From contig NC_135019.1 of the NCBI RefSeq assembly GCF_051020955.1, forward strand, positions 8,329,501-8,393,500: a stretch of DNA of 64,000 bases. The letters run 5' to 3'. Source of the stretch: Megalopta genalis (taxonomy: Eukaryota > Arthropoda > Insecta > Hymenoptera > Halictidae). The notes below the pieces were generated by a model that had not been told where the DNA came from, searched no databases, and saw only the letters and a list, made by a program, of their open reading frames with translations. Below, in pieces: positions 1-12,134 of this stretch. How positions within the stretch are numbered: position 1 is the stretch's first letter; every line of letters begins with the position of its first letter. The position numbers and the translations under genes were made by a program.

Positions 1-309
1 AGAGCGGGCTCTCGGCTGCGGATTGCGCCGTATTCATTTTGTCGATGAATATACGGCCGAGCTAAAGGATACGGTTAATCGGTGTAATAATCGGAGGTTG
101 GGAGATCATTGGGCCTCGTATAAAAAATTCTCAGCCTGAAAATTTGCTAATGAAAATTAGAACGTGATCGATTCAAGCTCGTTTTAATTCCTTGCGCTAC
201 AACAACGAGTCGGACTCGTGACGATGATTTCATATATATAACGAAATTATACCTTTCTGTAATCAAAACTTAAGAATGAAAGTGAATGCAGGTATACGAG
301 AAACTACAT
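1..309. other. Gene-free stretch before the first foldback repeat
   Basis: I see no gene, RNA or clear repeat here. Stops are frequent in all frames and there is no splice-bounded open stretch with recognisable protein similarity. Confidence 0.5.
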
Positions 310-1201
310 GGTGTTCCATAATTATGTTAACACCTGGAAAGGGGTGATTCCTGAGGTCGTTTGAAGTAACTTTTTCCTTAGCGAAAATGCGATCCGCGGC
401 TTCGTTTACGAGTTATTAACGAAAGACGCTGACCAATGAGAGGCGAGCTCGCCTAGCACTAGTCGGCCGAGCCAATCAGCGGAACTAGGGTTTCGACTGC
501 TCATTGGCTGGGCCGCTGAGCGCCAGGCTGCGCCAGCTGAGCTCGCCTCCCATTGGCCAGCGTTTTTCATTAATAACTCGCAAACGAAGCTTCGGATTGC
601 TTTTTCGCTAAGGAAAAAATCACTTCAAATGACCTCAAGAATCAGCTCTTTCCGGGTGTTAACATAATTATGGAATACCCCCTATAATTGCCTATAAAAT
701 ATTAGAGAAATTACTAAGAACGAAGATCTACTAATCAACGGATTATATAATTATTATATATCATATAATTACTAACCAACGGAGTGTTACGAAAGTGATC
801 GTAGTACGAAGATTGTACACACGATCTGCTAAATATAAATGGCGCTCGTGTCTTCTAAATCGAGACAAAATTGGATTCTTCGGTTGTCAACATATAGAAA
901 CGAATGTAAACGAAGACGCACGGGGAAAATAATAACTATCCCGTTCTATTAGGATAACGATCAAGAACGAAGAAGCGCGAATCAACGCAGCTGTGAAAGA
1001 AATCGTGACGCGAAGGTTAGAGATTGGACGAAGATCTACTTCTCGAGATTCGACGCCAAGGAAATTTAACAAAGACGGACTCGAAGCCAAGAGTCTCCTC
1101 TCCGGAACGAGGCCATAAAATACAAGATATGAATTTTCGGTTGAGTTTTATCGGAGTTTGAACGACACCGGCGCAGAGAGTTTGCACGATTTTTGTTTCG
1201 G
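310..1201. mobile_element. Foldback repeat with unique tail, copy 1
   Basis: The first part (310-680) is a large inverted repeat. The left arm begins GTGTTCCATAATTATGTTAA and the right arm ends with its complement, with a GC-rich centre containing GAGGCGAGCTCGCCT. It is followed by about 520 bases that are not self-complementary. The whole 890-base block recurs at 17221-18113 with only scattered substitutions, so both parts moved or were duplicated together. A 67-codon open frame in the tail (887-1090, minus) is shared by both copies but resembles no protein I know. The superfamily is not clear from the ends: no TA or TTAA duplication is convincing. It behaves as a non-autonomous DNA transposon or foldback element. 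Confidence 0.7.
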
Positions 1202-3883
1202 ATATCGTCGCCGCGATTTTCAGTTACCCTGCGGAAGCGGAAACATTCGGAGGTGGAAAGGGTGGTCGGTTATCGATAAGGCGTAAAGGAGCGAGCCCTT
1301 CCGCGTGTAATATTTAAGTCCGAAGAAACTGGATAGAAAAGGGAAGTAGACGAAAAGAGAAAGAGAACGGTAGAGCGGAGCCGTTCGGTTTACGAGGCGA
1401 GCGCGTTAAACGAGTGGCACGATTCACGGGATAATAAAAGCGAACCGACCTCCAAATTTTTACGGCATAACGGCCGGCATTGTGCTCCTCGCGTCCTTCG
1501 AACTCCTCCTTGCTTCTTCGTTTTCTACTTTCTCCGCAGTTCGCTTCTTTTTTCCGCCGCCGCGTCGGAAAATTACGTCCGCTTCTCGACGGTGACCGAA
1601 AAAACGGAAGAGAAAACGAAAAACCACGGAGAAAGAGGCAAAGCGAGGGAGAGAGAGAGAGAGAGAGAGAGAAGCGACGCGGCGGGTGAAGGAAGAGGCG
1701 AGAGAGGAGAGGACGAATAAAAGGAAAACAGAAAGAAAGAGTAAATTGCGCGCATTAATGTCGTCCGCCCGTCCGCCGCCCGTCGCCCCTCCGCGATTCT
1801 CGCAGTCAAGAGTCTACCCCTAATGAAATTCACGAGCGTTTTGAAACGGGGAAGCTTTATTAAACCAGGATTAAATAGCTGGAATTATTCAAAAGCTCAA
1901 TTATCAGCTTATTGTCGGTCTAGCTGGCACTACTGGCTAAAAGCGTGAGAAGGGCACAGATGGTGCGCGACCGCCCTCCGCCCCGCGACGCGTTACTCCT
2001 CTCCCGTGCCCTACGTTCCAGCATCCCTACGTTCTTTCTCTCCTCTCTCTCTCTTCTTTCTCTCCGCTTCACCCTACTTCACCCTCGCCGGCTAGAAATA
2101 AAGGATTTTTAGTAGCCGGACTACAAACTGGAGATATATCAGGCTCCGGGATACGCTCCACGGGAGCTCCCCGCTTCGCAGAGAACTCCGCTTTAATCCG
2201 CTCCAGCTGGCCGGCCTTATTCCCGCCCGTCCTACCATTGACCAAGAATCGAATCGTTCCTCAAAGGTACCCGCCTTCTCTTTCTTTATCGACGAACACG
2301 CCCGCGAAAGCTACCGGAACCACCGGGAACGCGTCCACGCTCGCGATTAATCGCCGCCGCCGATCGTTCGCGCTGCCTCCTCGATTCCTGCTACCATCAA
2401 CATAATTTCATTAATTGGGCACGCGCGGTCCCTTCGCTGCTACGATGTATATTACTTTAGAGTTGGTCGTAGAGGCGGGAAAATTGAATAAGTGGATTTT
2501 ATGCGGACGACAAAGAAAACGAATAGATCAAATACGAAACGGAAAACACATTCAACAATCCCTTGTCATATTTCGACGAGTCTGACAGGTGATGGTGATT
2601 TCTAGTAATAACCTGAATATAATAAATTAATAAAACAATAAAATTAATAAAAGTATAATTAATTAAATATGAACGCTATGACGTTCTCTTCGGTCTGAAT
2701 AAAATTCGGATTTCTTGTCGTCGGTATTTAAACATTTAAGCAAATAAATTAATTAGATATATACTAAATAGTTAATTATTACTCATTAATTTAGATAATA
2801 TTACTAATATTATTATATATATAATTATAATTACTGTACTATAATATTACTAATATTATTATGTATATATAATAATATTAGTATATATATTACTAAATTA
2901 CTTAGTGATAAAGTAAATAAAATATAAAATGGTAGTAAAGTAAATAAATTATAAAGTAAATATAAAATGGTACAGCAAGGGGTTAAAAAACTTGTGAAAC
3001 CATTATTACGTTCCTCTCAATTGATTAAAATTCTTAAGAAAAGAAATAAATATTTCTGCGGCTCCCTGTATCTTGCAATCGGCGCAGACAATTTTTATTT
3101 CGCTCAGAGATCCGCAGTCCGGTAAGACTAAACGTATCCCTCCTCTGAATCTGGAAATCAATCGAAGCCGAGAGCAAGAAGAGATAAAATCGGAGGCTTC
3201 GGGATGCAACGTGTTGCAGCTAAGTTGGTCGGACGGGTCTCGGGCGAAACGGTTCGGTAACTCGAGCGTTTAATTGATATCGCTGTTAGATCGCCGGGCG
3301 TCGACCGGATTTTTAATAAAACAAGCACAGAACCGAACGAACAGCTTCGCGCAACGAGCCAGCGAATGCTCGGGCAAGTAGTAAAAGTTGGTTTACGGTC
3401 GAACCGGAGACACGGGTAACGAGAGGAGCACAACCCGGGCAAACTTGTCGCAACCGGGAAGCAATAAATGCTTGATCGCAGCCAGATTTCAGTCACTTCG
3501 GCAACAATAACGCGGCCGGCCGTTGGCCGTCCCTATCTACGAGCGGTTAACGAGTAATTAGATTATAAAGTGCGCGTCGGACCCTCGCCGAGGCACGGCC
3601 GCAGGCTGGGGAAACAATTATGAAACGAAAGTGGGGAATCGATACAGGCGGGGACGAACTACATACAAGCGTTCTGCCGCACGGCGAAAACAAACAAATT
3701 TTATCAATGGGGAACGAGATACATAGGGCGCGTTATCGCGGCGCGAAGATACGTTTTACAAAATTGAAACGAAAATCGTGGCCCGACTGCGAGAGAGTTC
3801 TGCCAAGAACAGGAAAATAGGAGACAGCGAGCCGCGCTTGGGCAAATTAAAAACAAAATAGTAAATCTGGGCTGTAAACGTGG

Positions 3884-3938
<55 letters not shown>

Positions 3939-5027
3939 GAAATGATTTCATGGAGCTACGTGTTTCTCGCGCGAACGGGCGTGCAAAATATTTTTGCGAG
4001 CGGATTCGGAAGGGCGGGGGGATCGGCCGGAATCTGGACCGCTCGAGAGCAAGAGCCCCCGTCCGCTGTTCGGAAAAGAGCGAGTCTTCGTCGCGCGCAA
4101 ACATTGAATAAAGTATGTACGAAGTCCTCCGGAGAAGTTCCGAACCTAAAAAGCAGGCCGGCTGTTCGTCGAATAAACACGAGTTTCCATTCGTCATCTA
4201 TTATTTGAGGCAGCTGCTCGCGTCCCCTGTTCCGGAAAACAAAATTCCTTCGGCACGATTTCTTTGAGACGAATTCTTCGAGCGCCACGGGAAGACACGT
4301 ACCGTGCATTTTTCCCGGGGAAGAATCGCGCGCCGGCCAAAAACAGTCGGAATAAAATATAAGAGAGCGGGTTGGGCCGGGGGAGAAAGCGCGGGAAGGG
4401 GAGGAGGGGACCCGGTGTTGGGATCTTTTTTTACGAGCGCGTTTCGAATCGATTCGACCGGAGTCACGGGCGACGCGGAACGGCGGGTACAACGGCTGCG
4501 AATGGAGTGACTTTTGGTCAGGCGAACGGTCACGGGACATCGATATTGAAGTGCAAATTCCGTAAACCGAGGCCGAACGGAGCCACGCGCATTTAACTTT
4601 GCACCTGCGACGATCGTATAACGCGGCCGACCGGTGTTTACAATGCACGTGTCGCACGGACCCGTGTGCACCCTGTGTGCACCCCGTGCGCTACCCGGTT
4701 TGCTAGCCCGGTGGCTGGCCGGGGCTACCCGGCCACCAAGGCATTGTGACGAGCGCGCGATAACCGTAATAATCGAAGTGCTCGCGATCCAGCAGACTAA
4801 ACCGGTCTCGCGTTATCACGCCCGTCGCCATTCCACCGGAATTCCTCCCGAACTGACCGACCACATAAAAACTTTCGATTCTCTTATCGGAATGCACGAT
4901 AACCACCCTCCGCTCGAGATTTTCTGGCATCGCTGCGGCCGGAGGAGACCGTCCCACCGCCGATGGCATTTATTAACTGTAGATTACAAATGGAATCGTC
5001 CGGTAGTTAACGAACACGTAAGTTAAC
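1202..5027. other. Gene-free, GC-mosaic stretch with microsatellites
   Basis: No coding gene is supported. It holds a GA microsatellite (1648-1672), a TC-rich tract near 2036-2065, an AT-rich low-complexity block (about 2640-2960) and a long TC microsatellite (3885-3936). GC-rich parts around 3950-4720 give overlapping open frames in several frames at once, which is what stop-poor GC-rich DNA does by chance. Confidence 0.55.
3885..3936. repeat. (TC)n microsatellite, about 52 bases
   Basis: An uninterrupted CT/TC dinucleotide run visible directly in the sequence. It is likely length-polymorphic. Confidence 0.95.
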
Positions 5028-5937
5028 TTAACCCTTGGCGCTCCGAAGGCTCCGCTACGGAGACATTTGTCATTTGTTCCGTAACTCCGAAGGCTCCGCT
5101 GCGGAGGCAAATGTTGTTAGCATACGTTATCGTCGGCGTTAGCAATTGTTATCTGTGGTTGAAACGTGCTAAGTCTGTACCATTACGATTAAACCATTTG
5201 TTGACCTTTTCTATGGTTAGCGACATGGAGAAAAATAAATATTACGATGAGAATTTAGAGCCGAGCGATACCGAAGACGTGTTTGATTTTGAAGAGTTAA
5301 AAGACATTGTGGAAGACAATGTTGGTTATGATTCTGACACTTCGAGTAGTAGTAGCGAAATTATACTATCAAAGAGACGAAGAGTGAGAATTATTGAAAA
5401 CGAAAGCGAAGATTCGTTACAAAACTTAGACGAACGGCGCGATGTTACGAAAGAATTACATGTTCCAGATTGAATACCTTTTAGCGTATTGCCACAGGTT
5501 ATTGGACCACAAGTTTCTTCAAACATTGAACAGCCGATACAATATTTTAAATTATTTTTCACGGACGAATTGGTAAATGAAATTACAAAGGAAACCAACG
5601 ATTACGCAGAAAATGTTCTAAACTTCAAAGAAATATCTAGTAACTCTATTTGGCAAAGCGAATACTGTGACACTTGTCCGAGTAAACCCAGAATGCACGT
5701 GGGAGATCGTTACCAAAGATATCGCACCATGGTGAATTACAAAATTTAAAATTTATCTTTTATTTACAATAGGAAAATGTATATTTATAAAATAAATAAA
5801 ATAAAATGCATTCACAAGAACGTGTAATCTTTTCCGTTCAAAATAAGACTTCCTTTATCTCAGGCGCTCCGCTCCAAAAATGTGCCGGAGTTGCTGGTAG
5901 GCGGTACTCGAGAAACGCGCGGAGCACTAAGGGTTAA
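5028..5937 (+). mobile_element. piggyBac-like TTAA element with a deleted transposase gene
   Basis: The element is bounded by TTAA at 5028-5031 and 5934-5937. The left end reads CCCTTGGCGCTCCG; the right end, read inward on the other strand, starts CCCTTAGTGCTCCG, an almost perfect inverted repeat. Just inside the left end the palindrome CTCCG-CTA-CGGAG (5050-5062) is repeated as CTCCG-CTG-CGGAG (5094-5106). TTAA target duplication is the hallmark of the piggyBac superfamily. The interior carries a piggyBac transposase relic (5213-5749) that lacks the catalytic core, so this copy could move only with transposase supplied in trans. Confidence 0.88.
5111..5749 (+). pseudogene. piggyBac transposase remnant: N-terminus fused to C-terminus, catalytic core missing
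   Basis: One reading frame runs from 5111 to the stop at 5747-5749 with a single in-frame TGA at 5471-5473. The natural start is probably the ATG at 5213 or 5222. It is followed by an acidic, serine-rich stretch and a basic patch (KRRRVR), typical of piggyBac transposase N-termini. After the TGA comes PIQYFKLFFTDELV, characteristic of the start of the DDE_Tnp_1_7 domain in PGBD4-like proteins. About 35 residues later the frame jumps to a Cys-x-x-Cys motif and a tail ending in RYRTMVNY, which resembles the family C-terminal cysteine-rich domain. The several hundred residues with the catalytic aspartates are absent. It is broken twice, by the internal deletion and the stop. The deletion point near 5640-5665 is inferred, not seen against a parent copy. 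Confidence 0.82.
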
Positions 5938-7600
5938 CTTGTACCTCGATTTTATAGTTCATGCGGAGATCGTTATCTTACTGGTACAATCGAGCACTAA
6001 AAATGAGCAGCTTGTATTCTTTCTAAAAAAAATTTACATTTGTATCCTCTGTAACCAGTTGGCTGTGTTTGACGAGTATACTCGTCATGGAGAAGGGGTA
6101 GTATTTTGTGTCGCGACGAGTATACTCAACTTATTACAATTATTCAACAAAGAATATTATACTTGGCTCAATCGTCTTGTCATCGATGACAGACAATTTT
6201 TATTTAGTCGTATCTCTTCTTCTTAAATTATCCATTTTTGTTTAATAGTTAAGCAACAGTTGGACAGAATTTACTGCACATCCGAACCTAATAATTGTAA
6301 AATATAGAATCGGAAAGCCGTCGTTTCGTCGAGTTCGATACTTCCGGTGTTAATTTCGTGAACTTCGGCAAATTAAAATTGTAACACGTGGCGCGATATT
6401 TAGAAAATTTTCGGCTTCTCTTTCACGATGTTTTGTTCACAGTTTACAATAGAATGTATCGGATTTAGCACAGGAAATGAAATCGTGTCGATGTAAAAAC
6501 TATGAACGCTGGTAACGAACGATTGCAATAATTGTTCGAGGAAAAACATTTTAACTCGATTAATAGAATATGATGAATGCTCGTCGCGCAAATCGGTATA
6601 ATCAGTCGGATCGTGGCTGTCCGCATTAATTCTGCCAAAAATAAAGTGGTCGAAATGACCATAACCGAGGACATTGTACGGCTGAATTATTCAAGGCGAC
6701 AATGAAACAGAATTGGAAGGCTCGTACGAGGAATGTTCGATTATTCACGAACCTACGCTTTGGACCATTATAATTTTAGTCCAGACCCGGAATACGTGTC
6801 CATTAATACCAAGGCTTGTTCCGCCTTTCTCTGTCAATGAATCCCGACAAGGATCGAAAATACTCCGGCGGCTCGATCCTCGAGCTCGATTCTCCTTTTA
6901 CTTGCGACGGTTTCCAATTGTGGGACGGCACGTCGCGGCTACGTTCGCCGCACCTTATCCGCGGGTATACGACAGACAGCTTGCGTATTTCATGAATAAA
7001 ACACGCAAATATAGCGGAGCCGACACGAGCTGCGGCGACGGAGGCGGGTTGTCTAAAGCGTCGAGCGCGGAATATAAGAAACTTTCGACGCAGCGTGCCG
7101 GCGTTGGCTCGCGAATTCGTCGCGAACGCTACAACTCGAGTGCATGTTCCTTCTCGCGCCCATGAACCGACCGATTGTTCCCTGCGCGAGCCCGCGCTTC
7201 GGCATTTTTCGGGCAACGGGAAACTATTTTTTGGCCGCGACGACGAGCCCAGAACCGTCGGGGAAATTTATAATTTAGAGGACTCGCTGGAAAACGTGGT
7301 GAAAAATCGTGGATGCGGCAACTGTCGCAACTTCGCCGAAAAAAGATCGGAACGGATTCGTCGCGCGGCGCAAAGCTTTCATCGTCGCGGTGATTTTGCC
7401 AAGCGGGCTTTGGCATTCACGAAAATGATCCGTTTCACTTTTTTCGATTGACTTTTCCGAGGCGAAGCGTGCGAAAAAGTTCTCTCATGATTTCGATCAC
7501 TGGACTGCGGATTCGATGAATTTATGGTAAAAATGGGATGGCGAAACTTGAAATAGTAACTAACTATAAATAGAATAGATTGAATGAAATTAAAACTGCT
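5938..7600. other. Gene-free stretch with a degraded repeat fragment
   Basis: No gene is supported. Bases 6051-6206 look like one end of another palindrome-bearing element (listed separately). Bases 6700-7450 are GC-rich with overlapping open frames on both strands and no recognisable protein similarity. Confidence 0.45.
6051..6206. mobile_element. Fragment of a palindrome-bearing element, related to 7614-7690
   Basis: The perfect 16-base palindrome GACGAGTATACTCGTC occupies 6071-6086, and a partial second copy lies near 6114. Seventeen bases before the palindrome is GTAACCAGTTGGC, which could be a mutated TTAA end. Bases 6127-6206 recur at 7614-7690. The layout resembles the TTAA families elsewhere in the window, but only one end is seen, so the assignment is tentative. 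Confidence 0.4.
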
Positions 7601-7613
7601 GATATATTAATTT

Positions 7614-7690
7614 CAACTTATTACAATTATTTAAGAAAGAGTATTATACCTGACTCGATTGTCTTGTCATCGATGACAGACATATTTTAG
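7614..7690. repeat. Dispersed repeat, second copy of 6127-6206
   Basis: The stretch starting CAACTTATTACAATTATT and ending around CATCGATGACAGACA is shared with 6127-6206 with few differences. Confidence 0.65.
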
Positions 7691-7959
7691 TTTGCATACA
7701 GATCCGCAGTCTACCAATCGCTATGAATGAACATAATCATTGTAAGGACGGGAAACATCAGTGTGTGGAGCCTTTCACACATTCGCCACTGCGGATAACG
7801 CTGACGATAATCGTATATTTAACAACTTAGTCTAGTACAGCGTGTTGATCGTTTAAAAGATGTTAGAAGAATGTATCTGACGTGTTCTGTTGCAATGATT
7901 CGAGAAGAATGTTGTACAGCGATTCAAGAATGAGAAAAGAACGAATCTGACCCGTCAAG

Positions 7960-9115
7960 TAAAATGTCTCGAAATGTATTCTAAAATCTTAGTTTTCAAT
8001 GATTAAGGTGGAAAAGAAAGGTAGGAGTAGTTTTAAGGAGAAAATTTGGGCGAATGGAGACATTTTTAAATACATAAAAACTGTCATAAAACTGTGGTAA
8101 CTGCGAAGATGTGCGTTGGAACTGGATATTTTGGTTAAATTCTAGAATCTAGATCCCTAGGCCTAAAACTCTAAGCGTGGTCAAAAACAACCCCTACCGT
8201 TTCGTATCTAAGACAAGTTTTCGTACCCGAAACAATGGATTCGAAACGCAACGTATTCTAAAATTTTAGTTTTCGGTGGTTAAGGTAGAAAAGAAAGATA
8301 GGAGTAGTTTTAAGAAGAAAATTTGGGCGAATGGAGACATTTTTAAATACATAAAAACTGTCATAAAACTGTGGTAACTGCGAAGATGTGCGTTGGAACT
8401 GAATATTTTGGTTCAATTTTAGAATCTAGACCCCTAGGCCTAAAACTCTAAGCGTGGTCAAAAACAACCCCTACCGTTTCGTATCTAAGACAAGTTTTCG
8501 TACCCGAAACAATGGATTCGAAACGCAACGTATTCTAAAATTTTAGTTTTCGATGGTTAAGGTGGAAAAGAAAGATAGGAGTAGTTTTAAGAAGAAAATT
8601 TGAGCGAATGGAGAAATTTTGACTTGACGAAATACATAAAAACTATCATAAAACTGTGGCAACTGCGAAGATATATATATATATATACATTGGAACTAAA
8701 TATTTTGGTTAACTTCTAGAATCTAGACCCCTAGGCCTAAAACTCTAAGCGTGGTCAAAAACAACCCCTACCGTTTCGTATCTAAGACAAGTTTTCGTAT
8801 CCGAAACAATGGATTCGAAACGCAACGTATTCTAAAATTTTAGTTTTCGATGGTTAAGGTGGAAAAGAAACGTAAGAGTAGTTTTAAGTAGAAAATTTGG
8901 GCGAATGGAGACATTTTTAAATAGATAAAAACTGTTATAAAACACAGTGACAACTGCGAACACGCGCGCGCGCGCGCGTTGGAACTGAATATTTTGGTTA
9001 ACTTCTAGAATCTAGACCTCTATAGGCCTAAAACTCTAATCATGGTCGAAAACAACCGCTACCGTTCCGTATTTAAGACACGTTTTCGTATCCGAAACAA
9101 TGGATTCGAAACGCC
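7960..9115. repeat. Tandem array, about four units of 277-297 bases
   Basis: Anchor sequence TTCTAAAATTTTAGTTTTCG recurs at about 7978, 8255, 8532 and 8829, giving periods of 277, 277 and 297 bases. Units are very similar. Unit 3 carries a 13-base AT-rich insertion and an (AT)n run, and unit 4 carries a (CG)n run at the same internal position. No open frame is conserved. It ends abruptly at about 9112, where the sequence changes to GC-rich unique DNA. Confidence 0.92.
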
Positions 9116-9390
9116 CGTTTCAGACCGAGCTGGAGAACCACGAAGTACAATCGAGACGCGAAAAGCCTCTGAAGCAATCCTAAATAACTGGCAGCGTCAC
9201 TTGCAGTAGCGCGGATCGACAACGCCGATGGATAATTAATTGGAGCGATCGGGGCGTCACAAACGGTGGCCCGTTATCCGGCTCAGAACCCCGGGCCCAA
9301 TCAGAAAGTGAATCGTAACGAGCAAGGAAAATCGGATTAACAGGAAATTGCATTAATAAAGTCGAGTGTCCCGGGGGCGCGGCGGCGGTA

Positions 9391-9412
9391 GCAGCAGCAG
9401 CAGCAGCAGCAG
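9391..9412. repeat. Short (CAG)n/(GCA)n repeat
   Basis: About seven CAG units follow GGCGGCGGTA and lead into GGCGGCGGC. No supported coding frame contains it. Confidence 0.9.
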
Positions 9413-9630
9413 CGGCGGCGGCATCCGGCTGGCAGCCGGTGACGCGCGTGTCGCCGCGTTACGCGGTTAATTTTACTAATTAATAAAGCCATTGTCACTC
9501 GGTCATTAAATTTAATTAATTGTGGTCACGTCCCGTTGTTCGGGCCGACGACAGGGCAAACGGAAAATTGTTTGATAAACGCACTCTTCTCCGGTCGCGG
9601 ACGCGTCGCGTCCGAGCGGGTCGCGATGTG

Positions 9631-9672
9631 TCGGGCCGGGCCGGGCCGGGTCGGGTCGGGTCGGGCCGGGTC
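9631..9672 (+). repeat. GGGCC/GGGTC pentanucleotide array, possible G-quadruplex
   Basis: Eight or so G-triplets spaced by two bases lie in a row on the plus strand. This satisfies the usual G3-loop-G3 pattern for quadruplex formation. Whether it folds is not known. Confidence 0.75.
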
Positions 9673-9975
9673 GCCGTTCCGCGTGTCGCGGCCGCTTTCA
9701 ATTAATTAATTTGTATTCCGTACCGGTGGCGCAGTGAAAATGCCTCCGCTTACAACGTCCACACTTGACGGTGACGCGTATTTTCGCGTCTCGATTTACG
9801 CGGAAAATTCTTTCCCGCACGCCGCTGATCGATGGATCGCTAATTAATCGCGATCGCCTCGGGGGAACGGCGATCTTCTCGTAAACGGAGCCAAGGCGCG
9901 CTTTAAAGCCCCGTAACCAACAGCCTCCTTCTCTCGGGCGAAGTTTGCCACCGCGAGCTTTCTCTGCCTCCCTTC

Positions 9976-9980
<5 letters not shown>

Positions 9981-10012
<32 letters not shown>
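9981..10012. repeat. (TC)n microsatellite
   Basis: Uninterrupted TC dinucleotides are visible directly. Confidence 0.95.
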
Positions 10013-10015
<3 letters not shown>

Positions 10016-12134
10016 ATTTGTCCCTGATCCAGCCATCGAAGGGTGAAGCGGCGCGGGGTGGGTGCACACTCCGAAACTAGAAAGCGGCTTTAGAATTTAA
10101 TGCGTGAGAGGTTTCGGGGCGCGATGGTATTCGAACGTGTCCCGTCTGGTTTCGTCGCTGCGCCTGTTCTTGCTCGGGGGTGGGAGGGGGGATGGGAGAC
10201 GGTCGGACGAGGTGCGAGAAGGGGACAGAGACAGGGAGGCCGGAGAAAGCTGGAAGAGAGTCGGGAATAAGTATGCGGAGTACCGAAAGCCCGGGGTTTC
10301 CGCGACGGCCGCGCCGGTATGAATATTTAAACGGATGTAAATTGCGAATTAACTATTGATAAAAACAAACCTGAGGGTCCGCGTTAAGCCTTCCTCGTAA
10401 ATCACACCCTTTACGAGCCGAGTGAGCGAGGCGGCTCGAGGGCGACGGGGAATTTCCGAGCTAACTTTTTGAAGAGCGACGACACCCGAAATCGGGATCC
10501 CCCCCTTCTCCCGCTTCATTTTTTAACGGTGAGTTACGGAAAAGAGCTGCCGGATGCTTTACGATCGCATGAAAGTTTCAGCGCGAGGCGCGGCCGGTTG
10601 TCGCCCCCGTAAAAGCGCGTTAATCAAACCGACACCGACCCGTTATTATGCCGTCCTATTATTTTTCTTCGCGGAGAAACCGGCGTGCCGTTTTTCTCCG
10701 GATATTGTGACATTTGTTCCCCGCGGCGCGCGGGTCGGAGGTAAACAGAACGCGAAGCAGAAGCCGATTAATCTGTGGACAGTTGGAAGAATACGGTCGG
10801 TTACGTTCTAAATTTGTTAATCCCCCCGTGCACGGACCCGGCGTTGCCAGTTTTCGGAACAGCGAACAAACACAGTTTTCAACGTGTACGAACGAGACGT
10901 CGGCGCGAGTCCAAAGCTGACTTCGGCACGGGCCCGGCGGTATCGCGACGGTCGAACGATTAAAAATCGGTCGAACGAATCCGACGAGACAAGGAATAAA
11001 AACGGCGTCGAATGACGCGACGAAAATTAATCCATGCTCCGCGATAAATTATTCCGGTACCGGATTCAATTGCCTCGCGATAAATACTAATTTTCCGGGC
11101 AATTCGCTGGTCCGTAAAAAAAAAGAGCCGCGAACGCAGCTGCAGCCGCGAAATTCGTTGCGCCCGTCGGCGGAACGAAAACAACGGCGGCGTGGTAAAG
11201 CGGCGCAATAAAATTCGTCGCATTATGAAAATTCCCGGGGCTGTCTCGTCCGCGGGTAAACTGGTGAAAAACAGCGCCGAGCGTTTCTAAACAACCTCGA
11301 AGCGTGTAAATCCGGGGGCGATATCGTCGCGATGAACAGGCCGCGAACGGGGCAAAAAAGAAAGAATGGGGGCGAGGGGAATATTTTTTAAAGAGGGAAA
11401 ACAGTGGCAGATTCCCAACCCGCCCCGTGGACCAGCCAGTTGGCAGGGTTCTACGATAAAGACGTCGAGTCATGACCGGGACATTGTTCAGAAAGGAAAA
11501 CGTCCCAAGGGGGTAATGGCGTCGACCGAGAAGATCTGCATGTGATCTACGTTTTCGTGGGACCTTTAAAGCTCGGAGACTCGCTCGCGAACACTTTTAC
11601 TGACAAATGCATGGGATCGGGCGCCGTGGACCCGGCATGGGCGCAGATTACTCTATGGAGCACCGATCGTTAACACCAGGAGCAGGGAATGCACTCATGA
11701 CGAACGTAGATATGCCAAATGTACAGGGTGAGACACGAGAACCAAGTGCTTTTGGAATAATTACGAAATTTTGTAGATTTTACTGTAGAAGAAATTTATT
11801 GGTGAACGAATCTTTGTAAGTGCACAGCATTTTTCGTTATTATTCACGTTCGGAAAATTAAATCTGGCATGCGATGACCATTTCCGTTGACACAAGATTG
11901 TGTCATAACCTTGACATAACGTTGACACAAGATTGTGTCGCGCGAGGGAACGGAATCATTTCGATGAACATTAAATCTACGACGAAACGCAACAGCGGTC
12001 ACCGATTCGTTGTTTTTAACGAAACAATCGTACGCGAACATTCAATGTTCTAGCGTCCACGGCTCCGTGATGGTAACTGTCAGTGAAATGCTATGGGCCA
12101 AAGAATGCAACACCGTGAACTGCACGTCCGTCCT

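Larger units (their letters stand above)
9116..12090. other. GC-rich gene-free stretch with several simple repeats
   Basis: No gene is supported. It contains a CAG repeat (9391-9412), a GGGCC/GGGTC array (9631-9672), a TC microsatellite (9981-10012) and several stop-poor GC-rich blocks with overlapping frames. It could be an intron or upstream region of a gene outside the window. Confidence 0.5.

Noticed and set aside
887..1090. 67-codon open frame present again at 17799-18002
   Set aside because: Shared because the repeat is duplicated; too short, no start context and no known protein; substitutions show no clear bias to silent changes.
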